Below are positions 46,090 through 54,205 of a stretch of DNA of 64,000 nt, one piece after another. The notes under the pieces are model-generated. The model saw nothing but the letters and a program-made list of their open reading frames with translations, did not search any database and was not told the DNA's origin. Each line of letters begins with the position of its first letter. Position 1 is the first letter of the stretch. Source of the DNA: Symmachiella dynata (GTDB taxonomy: Bacteria > Planctomycetota > Planctomycetia > Planctomycetales > Planctomycetaceae); assembly GCF_007747995.1 (NCBI RefSeq), contig NZ_CP036276.1, positions 3,773,001 to 3,837,000 of the forward strand, written 5' to 3'. A program made the translations under genes and the position numbers.

Positions 46090-47495
46090 GCTTGCACCTC
46101 CTTGTTACCCGACTTCAAGACGATGGCTGATTTACCGCGATCCGCATATTCCACGCGTGGATGCGCCAGGTGCACCAGAAACAGAACCGGCTGTTCAGCA
46201 TCGGCGAATTGGTCGGAGAGCAACCCTTCCAGTCCCTGGCCGGCACGACCGAATGAACGAAATGGATTGTTAATCGCCGCGGACCAGTTGGCACCGGCGA
46301 AGACCTGACGCTGGTCCGGCGCGTCGTCTCCCAACCAAGCGAATGCGACTTCCAGCACGTATGGCAGTCCCTCTTCCTCGCGGGCTGTTTTGTCATATGT
46401 GATTTGCTCGGGATCGCCCCCTAGCTCTTTGAGTCGTTCAGAGATGTGATCCTTGCCAATCACCCCCAACCGCGATGGCTTGACCGGTTTGGTATGTGCT
46501 TGCATGGCTTGCAGAAGCTTGGCAATGGCCTCTTGGTTGAACGTACCTCCCTCCGTTAGAAACGACAGGCAGGTGCGCTGCAGTCCCGCTTCATCCAGGA
46601 CGGACTTCCGTTTGCGAGACCCGCTCAGGCCATCGAACTCAGAAACGAATTCGGCGATCGTGCGGTCCGTGCCGTGGTCGCGGTCGTGCGTCACATAGGC
46701 AGCGATCAATCGTTCCAAGTGGGACTGGCCATACCAATGCGGCGACGTTGGCTGATTCGGCTTCCACTTTTTCCACGCGGTATTAGTAGCGTCAAAGTGC
46801 GTCTGCTCGCCAAACCAATCCAGTGAAATCGTGAGGTGTGGATTGAAGAGTGCATAACCGCGAACCATCGCCAGCACTCGCAACTTGATCTCCCTGGCCC
46901 ACCAGAGTGTCTTTGGTCCGGGCACGACCGTCATGTCGTCAAATGGCCAGACAATTTCGTGCTTGTCATTGTGATTCTCCGACCACTGCACGCGTATCAC
47001 GGTGCCCGGAACTTCGGGAATCGACTCGGTTTCATCCTCCACAATCGCACGTTGGGTAATCGGGTCGGCACGGCAAATGATCCGGTGCCGCACTCCACCC
47101 GTTTCGACGACCAGGCAGCCATCGCCGGGATCGACGACAAATGGCATCGATAGGATCGTCATCAGCGCGTTGCCTTGTGCCCCCCGGTCGGGCGCCACAT
47201 ACGCTTCCCGGTTCGAAGCCCGAACCGTGAAATCCAAGGCGCCCGCCAAAGTAGCCTCCGGCAGACCCGGTCCGTTATCCTGAACGGTTATCCCGCCCGC
47301 GTCACAAGCTATATGGATCACTGGCGTAACATCGGCTTGTTCACAAGCGTCGAGTGCGTTGTCTGTCAATTCCTTGATGACGACCAGTGGCCACTCCTGA
47401 ATGCCGTGCCCGGTCTGCGTAGTCAGTTCTTTCTCGGAGAAGAAATCCATTTCACGCGACGTCTGAAATGTCGTACGCTCCAGCACTTGAGCCAT
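46086..47495 (-). CDS. Topoisomerase VI subunit B-like GHKL ATPase
   Basis: A 469-residue GHKL ATPase. The N-terminus carries the N box VVIKELTDNALDACE (Glu42, Asn46), the G1 box VQDNGPGLP (Asp73, Gly75) and a GAQGNALMTIL lid-like segment. A transducer-like region follows, then a C-terminal domain (YVLEVAFAWLGDDAPDQ, NPFRSFGRAGQGL, FLVHLAHPRVEYADRGKSAI), the last like the TopoVIB segment where lysine contacts ATP. AAAGG precedes the ATG. It overlaps the A-like gene, giving a two-gene type IIB topoisomerase module next to the primase. Confidence 0.82.
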   Translation of the reverse strand: MAQVLERTTFQTSREMDFFSEKELTTQTGHGIQEWPLVVIKELTDNALDACEQADVTPVIHIACDAGGITVQDNGPGLPEATLAGALDFTVRASNREAYVAPDRGAQGNALMTILSMPFVVDPGDGCLVVETGGVRHRIICRADPITQRAIVEDETESIPEVPGTVIRVQWSENHNDKHEIVWPFDDMTVVPGPKTLWWAREIKLRVLAMVRGYALFNPHLTISLDWFGEQTHFDATNTAWKKWKPNQPTSPHWYGQSHLERLIAAYVTHDRDHGTDRTIAEFVSEFDGLSGSRKRKSVLDEAGLQRTCLSFLTEGGTFNQEAIAKLLQAMQAHTKPVKPSRLGVIGKDHISERLKELGGDPEQITYDKTAREEEGLPYVLEVAFAWLGDDAPDQRQVFAGANWSAAINNPFRSFGRAGQGLEGLLSDQFADAEQPVLFLVHLAHPRVEYADRGKSAIVLKSGNKEVQA

Positions 47496-47510
47496 CGTTC
47501 AGCCTTTCGA

Positions 47511-47561
47511 TTTGTAAAAAACGGGGATTTGGGAATGTGGATTCAGCTTGCTAAATCGGTC
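47511..47561 (-). repeat. Duplicated hairpin-plus-T-run element (other copy 44786-44836)
   Basis: Both places contain an 18-base imperfect palindrome (47540-47557 and 44815-44832) followed on the minus strand, ~20 bases on, by CGTTTTTTACA. In the second copy the palindrome includes the stop codon of the topoisomerase A-like gene. They may be weak terminators or processing sites between operon genes. Confidence 0.5.
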
Positions 47562-47566
47562 GTTAC

Positions 47567-47791
47567 TCAATGCGCGTTTTCAATGGGGATCGTCGCCGGG
47601 GAGTGGGCCGTGACCGAATCCGGGGTGCAATCAGGCGGATCGGCGGCGGCGTTCTGGTCCTGCTCGCGTTCGACAAAGTCCAGCAGAAGTGTCGCCAAGG
47701 CCGAGATGGCCGCATCAGAGATTGTGCCCTCGACAGTGAAATCCGGTTTCGCGGGCGCAGGGTCAGCGGCGTTGGGCGACGACTTGATCAC
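47567..47791 (-). CDS. Small hypothetical protein
   Basis: A 74-residue protein without recognised domain. The middle (GTISDAAISALATLLLDFVE) is a likely helix pair, and the rest is Pro/Ala/Asp-rich. It starts inside the stop codon of the HTH gene (ATGA overlap), which is the main evidence that it is real. It lies just upstream of the topoisomerase B-like gene in the same operon. Confidence 0.5.
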   Translation of the reverse strand: MIKSSPNAADPAPAKPDFTVEGTISDAAISALATLLLDFVEREQDQNAAADPPDCTPDSVTAHSPATIPIENAH

Positions 47792-47991
47792 TGCGCTGCC
47801 CCTCCCCGATCGCAGCTACCTACGACGACTGCGGGCACTCGGACCAACAATGCCTCGATTTCCGTTGGATCGAATCGGATCGAACCGTCCGGAAGGATGA
47901 CGTGCGGCAGTCGCCGTTGACGAGCGAGTCGCTCAGCCCGTCCCTGTTTCCAATTCAGTTTTCGGTCAATATCGTCGCTATAAACAAGCAT
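47788..47991 (-). CDS. Small winged-helix/excisionase-like protein
   Basis: A 67-residue protein: LNWKQGRAERLARQRRLPHV and LPDGSIRFDPTEIEALLVRV match the helix-turn-helix plus wing of excisionase/MerR-like small DNA-binding proteins. GGGAGGG lies upstream of the ATG. It heads the tightly coupled set running to the topoisomerase and primase genes, so it may act as excisionase or as operon regulator. Confidence 0.7.
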   Translation of the reverse strand: MLVYSDDIDRKLNWKQGRAERLARQRRLPHVILPDGSIRFDPTEIEALLVRVPAVVVGSCDRGGAAQ

Positions 47992-48067
47992 GGCGTGTTG
48001 CCCTCCCTATAAACTCATGGGAAGCAACACGCCACGGATACCTTTTGGTATGTTTTCGTATGTTTTG

Positions 48068-48886
48068 CTATGTTTTGTGGTCGCGTCTGCGTTTTTTGAC
48101 TCCTCCTTTGATTTCTGGCGCGGCAGTTCCGTCGCGACCAGAGTCATGCTGGGATTCCGCCGAAAGTTTTTTACCACTTTGCTGGTTTGCCAATTCCTGT
48201 TGCTTGACCGCCAGCGAATTCCACCATGCAATCAATATGGTTTTTTCAACGATTGGCTGACCGCCTTTAGGCGGCTTGGGAATGGGGCCATCCATGCGAT
48301 CGTTGAGGCTCTTAACTTTCGACTGCTCGTCCGACTTTAGTTCTAATGCCGAAGTGATTTCCCGCCACCCAGTCAAGAGCACGACGGGCTTTAGCTCAGT
48401 CGTAGTCTGGGGAATATTGTCACCCCCATGGGACATGCTGTCGTCGTAATTTGCTATTCCTGATGGTGGAGATTCGATGGCCAGCCGTTCGCATGCGGAT
48501 ACGGAAACTTGCTCCACTTGCCGAATGTAACCGCGCAGCAACCATTGAGTCGTCTGGATACCGTCGTTAGACAATTCCAGCTGTATTGGCTGCTCCATTC
48601 GAAATCTGGCTGGAAACTCAGATTGCAAAAACCGACACCATCGTGCGAAGTCGTCCGGTTCTTGTTCGATTTCATTTAGTAAGGTCACATTGCTAGCGAT
48701 TAAATACTGGCCGGCAGTGACCGCAAGTTCGGTAAATCTTGCCTGCCCAGTAATGAAATTATGCGTTTCCCATCGTTCACGAGAATCGCCATATTGGCTC
48801 CACACCACCGCTCCGCCGTTGCCAACAAAGGAATCTCGCGAATGCTGGGCTTGGCCAAACTGTTGGGACAAATAACTCCAATCCAC
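48068..48886 (-). CDS. Hypothetical phage-like protein with C-terminal HTH-like region
   Basis: A 272-residue protein starting with GTG; an in-frame stop lies just upstream and GAGGTGG precedes the start. The N-terminal ~130 residues are mixed and unrecognised. Residues ~175-245 (LLTGWREITSALELKSDEQS, then a Pro/Gly-rich stretch and EKTILIAWWNSLAVKQQ) look like a helix-turn-helix module of the kind used to choose DNA sites. The tail is Lys/Arg-rich (KKRRRDHKT). It lies at the right end of the phage-like element and could be a replication or regulatory protein. Confidence 0.6.
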   Translation of the reverse strand: MDWSYLSQQFGQAQHSRDSFVGNGGAVVWSQYGDSRERWETHNFITGQARFTELAVTAGQYLIASNVTLLNEIEQEPDDFARWCRFLQSEFPARFRMEQPIQLELSNDGIQTTQWLLRGYIRQVEQVSVSACERLAIESPPSGIANYDDSMSHGGDNIPQTTTELKPVVLLTGWREITSALELKSDEQSKVKSLNDRMDGPIPKPPKGGQPIVEKTILIAWWNSLAVKQQELANQQSGKKLSAESQHDSGRDGTAAPEIKGGVKKRRRDHKT

Positions 48887-49204
48887 GCCGCCACCTCATC
48901 CAAAAGTGACCACCCAAGAAGAAACGCGGCGAGCCGGTGGATGGAACTGGTTTTCGGGCCGTCGCCCTAGCCGCGTAAATCGATTTTACCCGGTCACGCA
49001 GTACGTTCCAGTTCGAAAGGAATTTGGATAACTTGTTTCCCTCTATACGAAGAGGGTTTGGCACGGGGAGGTATCTGGCTTATTTTGCAGCCGCAATAGG
49101 AAAGCGACTTGCGTAATTCCTTCCGTGGAGAGTTGGGGGAAATGATCGCTCCGATGCCAAGTCTTTCCCGGAAATGTATTCTTCTTGTGACCTGCATCAA
49201 ATTC
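48887..49204. other. Intergenic region left of the IS3 element
   Basis: About 320 bases without a convincing gene. By position it should hold the promoter of the GTG-started gene at 48886 and may include one end of the phage-like element, but no attachment-site repeat was recognised. Confidence 0.4.
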
Positions 49205-49216
49205 CTGTACCACCGC

Positions 49217-50146
49217 TTATGAAGATCGGGTTAGGTAAAGCACGTCCTGTTTTTCATCGGAAGCTTCGTGAGCCCCGTTCGCCTTCGCTGTCGCCTCGGC
49301 CTGCGTAGCGGGAGGGGCCGAGGGGGCGGCGATGGTGGGCGGGGCGGACCCCGTTTGTCGAGTTCGAGCTGAGGTCAACCTCTGCCCAAACTCCGCCGGC
49401 GTCAAATATCCCAGTGAACTGTGTGGCCGATGCTCGTTGTAATCTTCACGCCAAACTGTTGTCAGCTGTCGTGCCGCTCGCAAACTTTCAAACTCCTCGG
49501 TCGCTAAAAACTCATCACGAAACCGGCTGTGAAAGCTTTCCGCAAAACCATTCTCCCACGGACTGCCCGGCGCGATGTACAACGCCTCCACGCCCAACTG
49601 TCCTAACCAACTCCGAAGCGCCTGCGCCACAAACTCCGGACCATTGTCGCTGCGAACATGACGCGGCACGCCCCGCATGGCGAACAATTCCGCCAGCGTG
49701 TCGATCACATCTTCACTTGTAATGCTGCGATCCACTTTCAAAGCCAAACACTCCCGGGTGTGTTCGTCGACGATCGACAACCACTTCAGCGGACTGCCGC
49801 TCGCCGTGCGATCGAACACAAAATCCCACGCCCACACATCGTTCTGGGACGCCGCTTTTCGCCGGTGACAGCCATTGGCAGTCGTTCCCAGACGGCGTTT
49901 CTTACGCTTCTTCTGCGGCACTTTCAGCCCTTCTCGACGCCACAGCCGATAGACCCGCGTGTCGCTCGCCCGCCAACCTTCGCGACGCAGCAAATGGGCG
50001 ATGCGGCGATAACCGAACCGCGAACGACGGCCTACCAACTGCAGCATCCGCTTGAGCAAACCATGCTCATCGTCGCGCGGTTGCGCCACATAGCGTTGGC
50101 TGCTACGAGGCTGCTTCACCACGTGGCACGCTCGCCGCTCCGACAC
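49217..50146 (-). CDS. IS3-family transposase OrfB
   Basis: The catalytic half of the IS3 transposase, 309 residues as drawn from the ATG at 50146. An HTH_21 region (RRSRFGYRRIAHLLRREGW) is followed by the rve core with VWAWDFVFDRTAS, VRSDNGPEFVAQAL and ENGFAESFHSRFRDEFL, giving D, D and E, then YNEHRPHSSLGYLTPAEF. The frame is open further upstream (KLVSPSRKRSAVRELQ), so the active protein is probably made as an OrfAB fusion by ribosomal frameshifting near 50200. Confidence 0.92.
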   Translation of the reverse strand: MSERRACHVVKQPRSSQRYVAQPRDDEHGLLKRMLQLVGRRSRFGYRRIAHLLRREGWRASDTRVYRLWRREGLKVPQKKRKKRRLGTTANGCHRRKAASQNDVWAWDFVFDRTASGSPLKWLSIVDEHTRECLALKVDRSITSEDVIDTLAELFAMRGVPRHVRSDNGPEFVAQALRSWLGQLGVEALYIAPGSPWENGFAESFHSRFRDEFLATEEFESLRAARQLTTVWREDYNEHRPHSSLGYLTPAEFGQRLTSARTRQTGSAPPTIAAPSAPPATQAEATAKANGAHEASDEKQDVLYLTRSS

Positions 50147-50196
50147 CGCAAACGTGTGTTGCAGTTCACGGACGGCACTACGCTTTCGAGAAGGGC

Positions 50197-50481
50197 TTAC
50201 CAGTTTCCCTCCGCAAGGTGTTTCAACATCTTGATGTCCAACGTCTGGTCCGCCACGATTTCCTTCAGCCGCCGGTTCTCATCTTCCAAGGCCTTGAGTC
50301 GCATCGCCTCCTCCGACTTCATCCCGCCGTACTGTTTCCGCCAACGGTCCAATGTCGCTTGGCTGACTTCCAGCGACTGCAGCACGACCGCTTCGTCTTG
50401 CCCGGCATTGAGCATCGCATCGGCGTCACGCAACTTCTTCACAATCTGCTGCGGCGAATGCCGCCTGCGTCGTTTCGTCAT
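50197..50481 (-). CDS. IS3-family transposase OrfA
   Basis: A 94-residue DNA-binding half: RRHSPQQIVKKLRDADAML, a helix-turn-helix (VVLQSLEVSQATLDRWRKQY) and a leucine-zipper-like coil (LKALEDENRRLKEIVADQTL). GGAG precedes the ATG at 50481. It ends in LKHLAEGNW, the usual junction with OrfB, where a frameshift would create the full transposase. Confidence 0.92.
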   Translation of the reverse strand: MTKRRRRHSPQQIVKKLRDADAMLNAGQDEAVVLQSLEVSQATLDRWRKQYGGMKSEEAMRLKALEDENRRLKEIVADQTLDIKMLKHLAEGNW

Positions 50482-50534
50482 TAAAAGATCTCCTTGCAAA
50501 AATCGCTCAGAAACCTTCATAACCAATGGCACAG

Positions 50535-50910
50535 TTTTTTAAAGGCAGGCCACTTGCATCCAAGCCGATGCCCCATACAATTAATGGCAGCGAGAAAGCG
50601 TCCACATTTACGGGAAGGTTGCGGTGAGCGTCGGCGGAGAATCTGACTGTCCAACAAGTTGGTGTCCTTGGCTGACTGCTTCGTTCACGAATTGCATTTC
50701 TTTGCATTGGCCAGATTGTTGAAGTTTTAGCGGATTGCGAGATGTACTTCGGCGAGTGTCAGCATTTTCTACTCGGATCACATTCGGTGGAACGATGCCG
50801 TCACTGTCCTCACCCCCTAATATCGACTCACACGCTATATACCGCTTTTAAGTTTGGCACGACGGCCGATTACAACTTCTGCGAGACCGAGTAAAGGTGA
50901 GGAGTGGGCA
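50535..50910. other. Intergenic upstream of the serine protease
   Basis: About 375 bases between the IS3 element and the protease gene. No coding signal is seen. The right part should hold the protease promoter. Confidence 0.45.
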
Positions 50911-53085
50911 ATGTCATTCAATCGATCGAATTTGCTGTCTATTCTCCTGGCAATCTTGGCCCTCTCATTGCAAACACGTATTACGTGTGGTGCGCAGGAC
51001 AATTTTGTACGCGCTGGAAAATCGTCGACCGCGCTAGCGGATCTGGGCCCTTTGGGAAGCGGCACGGCGTTCTGTATCGATTCCAGCGGCCTATTTGTTA
51101 CCAACTATCACGTCGTCGCGGCTCTGGATTCAAACCAGCACGTCGATTTAGTCTTGAATGCAGGTGATACAGGCCAACGAGTTTTGAAGGCGCAAGTTGT
51201 CCACACGAATCGCGAATATGATTTGGCTCTATTGCGTGTCGACCGTGCCACCGGCCTCTCGCCTCTGCAGTTGGGAATCGATACGAATCTCAGTGAGACT
51301 GATGACATCACCGCATTTGGCTATCCATTTGGAAAGATGCTTTCTTTAGAAGAAGGGTATCCATCTATCAGCGTTAGCACCGGAAAGATCACTTCGCTGC
51401 GTAAGGTTAAAGAAGAGTTAGCCTTGGTGCAAATTGATGCAAGTTTGAATCCCGGTAATTCAGGCGGTCCGATCCTTGCTCAGGACGGTTCAGTAATTGG
51501 AGTTGTTGTTTCCGGGATACCAGGGTCCGCCGTCAGTTTCGCGATTCCTGTCAGCCTTGTCAAAAAGTTCTTAAGCGAACCACGGCTTACGCTAAACGTA
51601 GGGAAGATTACCCGAGCTAATTTGTTGCGTCCCTGCAGTTTTCGTGTCCAAGTGCGAAACCCACAAGACGCTCCTTTACATCTCACGGGAGTGGAAATCA
51701 CATTGACTTCCGAGGCGGGCAATTCGAAAACAGTCTCAATGGTCGAAGGCCAATCCGGCGAATACGTAGCAAACACAACTCCGGTTTCTAAAACTGTTGA
51801 TTCGGCTGTCGTCCATACTCGAGTAAAACTCGGACAGTTGTCTTTGGATGGAGTCACGCAAAATCAATGGATCAGGCTTGACGACAAGACCTTCCGCCTG
51901 ACCGACATTCAGAAAATCGAGTTCGGCGATAAGCGCCGCGTGACCATGAGAGACGGCAAAACATTTACTGGTGGATTATTTTCGTGCAGTGCAGTACGCG
52001 TAGATCTTGGAATGGATGTTGTTGAATTGTTTCCGCCTAGGGGAGAATCGCTTGAAGTCACAAAAGTTAATCCGATCGTGAACTCAATACTTTATGAGGT
52101 TGCGGCCATGAATGGAGAAAAGGTTATCTCCACGATTAGCGGGAGAATCCCTGTGGAAGGAGACGACAATTCTGCCCCCGCGCCAGTGAAACAATTATTG
52201 CTCGATCCCGAAGCCGGTGGTGAACAGGAAATCGTCGTGAACGTGTTTCTCGATGACGCATCCGACTTGCATATCACTCCTTTTGGCTTGTATTGGAAGC
52301 ACTATTCAGGAACTAAGCCCGGCACCCAGCATGACATCGAAGTCAATGGTAAACCGTGGCATACCGTTTTTAAGAAATTTGCCCCTCACCTCCCCTTTGA
52401 ATCTGGTCTTTTTCCTGTCGATTTGCGTACGTTTGATCTGGACTTTCAACTTTTGGGAATTGGGGAGAATCCAAATCCTTCTTCAATCGCCGGTGGCCGA
52501 AGCAGCATCACTTCGCTACGTCGCAGCCACGACATGGTAGTGGTTTTGCGAGACGTAGAGCCGGGCGGCGCCTGGTATCGTTTCAAATTGCTGCGCAAGC
52601 AAAGAACGGCGCAAGCCTCGTCCAACGTTGCTTTAAACGCTGAGACAAGTGCCAATTCCCAGGCGGAAAAAAATGGGGCCCCAGGAAAAGCAGTCGATGG
52701 AAGCTACGATTTAAGTCATGGTGAGTATTGGTTCCCTGGCAGCCGTCCACCGACTCCGGATCACTTGGTGATCACTTTCCCAGAGCGCAGCAGCGTCAAG
52801 ACGATTCGAATGTTGATTCCGATGGGAACAAAACTGTATGTCCACGGCCACGAGCCTTTGGACTACAAGATCATTCTCGAACATGGCGAAGATCAGACAG
52901 TTGTCGCGGATGTCAAGGATGGCCAACACCCGAAGATCGAGCGCAATGGGGAATCCTTCACGCAATTCGTTACCTTTGACTTGCCAGAGGCTGTGCCGGC
53001 CGAACGCGTCAAATTCATTTGTTCAAGAACCTCAGGGCTGAACTACGGCCCTGTCATTTTTGAATTTGAAGTGCGCAAACCGTAA
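50911..53085 (+). CDS. Secreted trypsin-like serine protease with discoidin-like tail
   Basis: A 724-residue exported protein. A signal peptide (LLSILLAILALSLQTRITCG) is followed by an HtrA-like S1 protease domain with the triad His67 (FVTNYHVVA), Asp104 (REYDLALLR) and Ser184 (NPGNSGGP). No PDZ domain follows; instead there is a beta-rich middle part (RVTMRDGKTFTGGL resembles an SHK1-like/LamG-adjacent planctomycete segment, uncertain). A C-terminal F5/8 type C-like domain (~575-724) has ALNAETSANS, GKAVDGSYD and KFICSRTSGLNYGPVIFEFE. Start at 50911 is chosen because AGGTGAGGAG precedes it. It may act on surface or extracellular proteins bound through the tail. Confidence 0.85.
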   Translation: MSFNRSNLLSILLAILALSLQTRITCGAQDNFVRAGKSSTALADLGPLGSGTAFCIDSSGLFVTNYHVVAALDSNQHVDLVLNAGDTGQRVLKAQVVHTNREYDLALLRVDRATGLSPLQLGIDTNLSETDDITAFGYPFGKMLSLEEGYPSISVSTGKITSLRKVKEELALVQIDASLNPGNSGGPILAQDGSVIGVVVSGIPGSAVSFAIPVSLVKKFLSEPRLTLNVGKITRANLLRPCSFRVQVRNPQDAPLHLTGVEITLTSEAGNSKTVSMVEGQSGEYVANTTPVSKTVDSAVVHTRVKLGQLSLDGVTQNQWIRLDDKTFRLTDIQKIEFGDKRRVTMRDGKTFTGGLFSCSAVRVDLGMDVVELFPPRGESLEVTKVNPIVNSILYEVAAMNGEKVISTISGRIPVEGDDNSAPAPVKQLLLDPEAGGEQEIVVNVFLDDASDLHITPFGLYWKHYSGTKPGTQHDIEVNGKPWHTVFKKFAPHLPFESGLFPVDLRTFDLDFQLLGIGENPNPSSIAGGRSSITSLRRSHDMVVVLRDVEPGGAWYRFKLLRKQRTAQASSNVALNAETSANSQAEKNGAPGKAVDGSYDLSHGEYWFPGSRPPTPDHLVITFPERSSVKTIRMLIPMGTKLYVHGHEPLDYKIILEHGEDQTVVADVKDGQHPKIERNGESFTQFVTFDLPEAVPAERVKFICSRTSGLNYGPVIFEFEVRKP

Positions 53086-53299
53086 ATCGTTCACAGGTGA
53101 TCCTGTCCTGATTTCCATGGGTATGGCCGACACTGAAGGGACATCGGATAACAGGACAAACCGTCGGCACCCCCGCACTTAGCGCATATCCCCTCGTGCC
53201 AGTTGATGCTGGCGCTGCAAACGCGAGTTTGAATTGCCGATGAAATTCAACAGACGGCGTGAATAGGTCAGCGACTTCGGGTTGGCTGGGTGGTCTAGC

Positions 53300-53659
53300 G
53301 CGGCCAAGGAAGGACTCAACGCGCATGCGGTGCTGATTGATGAACTTCACGCCCAGCGGACTCGGGATCTGTGGGACACGCTCCGCTACGCCGGTGCATC
53401 ACGATGGCAACCGATGCAATTGGCAATCACGACCGCCGGTTACGACCGGCATTCGATTTGCTGGGAACAGCACGACTATATGCTGAAAGTGCTGGACGGC
53501 TCGATCGAGACCGACGCCGCCGACAACTGGAAGCCGTCCAAGAAAAAGAGCGTCGAGCGGATCGACGGGATCGTGGCGTTGATCATGGGACTGGACCGGG
53601 CGAGCACGCAGGACGTGTGCACGAGCGTGTATGAGAAGCATGGGCTGCGATCGCTTTAA
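53300..53659 (+). pseudogene. Terminase large subunit relic with internal deletion
   Basis: The DNA encodes residues ~175-240 of the terminase at 32751-34367 (KEGLNAHAVLIDELHAQRTR ... HDYMLKVLDG) joined in frame to its last ~55 residues (SIETDAADNWKPSKKKSVER ... QDVCTSVYEK). About 245 codons are missing. Both parental sites contain a similar CGAT(T/C)GA, which suggests deletion between short repeats. The frame is still open, but the Walker A and most of the nuclease are lost, so it is a relic. Confidence 0.9.
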
Positions 53660-54205
53660 CGCGGGCATCTGCGTGCAACCGTCGATGCGGGGGATTTAGA
53701 CCAGACGCTTTTGCAGCGACAGGCGGGCGTTGCCACCACTGTCAATCCAAGTCGTATCCACCCACCATCGTACGTTTTCCACTGGGGCTCGACGCGATCC
53801 TATCACGGCCAGGGGTTAATGCATGGACCGAAGGACGAAGAATGGAATGATTGGCTTTCTGTTGATGGGCTCAACGGCGGGATGGCCATGATTGTGCCGG
53901 TGTTCGATACGGAAACGGGCCCGCATTCTCGACATTGTAGAGCATCAGGAGTTCGCGATAATCAATTGAAATATGCACACCTGAATGTCGACGGAGATTT
54001 CTATAAGGATCTTGAACGGGGATCTCGTGATGAATGAGCCCCTCGCGTTGTGGCTTCGGGCGAGATAGGTGAAGTGAGAAATGACCTTGTCAATGCGCAG
54101 TAACTGGCCAAGTTGCGCGTAGGTGCTAGTTGAATAACTCCTCTAACGTTATCACAATCCTATTGAAGGATGGTCAGTCTCAGCTCGACGCGCATCTTAC
54201 TGAGA
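53660..54205. other. Degenerate region; weak open frame at 53711-54037
   Basis: The stretch holds one plus-strand open frame of 108 codons (SYVFHWGSTRSYHGQGLMHG, then WNDWLSVDGLNGGMAMIVPV). Parts read like a real protein, but the frame has no ribosome-binding site and a ragged end, so I read it as a decayed gene of unknown family. No repeat or RNA is seen in the remainder. Confidence 0.35.

Larger units (their letters stand above)
49205..50534 (-). mobile_element. Complete IS3-family insertion sequence
   Basis: A ~1330-bp element with two overlapping transposase frames. The ends match: the left end reads CTGTACCACCGCTTATGAAG and the right end, read inward, CTGTGCCATTGGTTATGAAG, 16 of 20 identical. 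No flanking target duplication is evident, so ends may be off by a base or the copy is old. Both frames look intact. Confidence 0.88.

Noticed and set aside
47175-47900. A 241-codon plus-strand frame opposite the topoisomerase B-like and small genes
   Set aside because: No domain, and it runs antisense across three coupled minus-strand genes.
49658-50542. A 294-codon plus-strand frame over the IS3 element
   Set aside because: Antisense to the transposase frames, which carry all the recognisable motifs.
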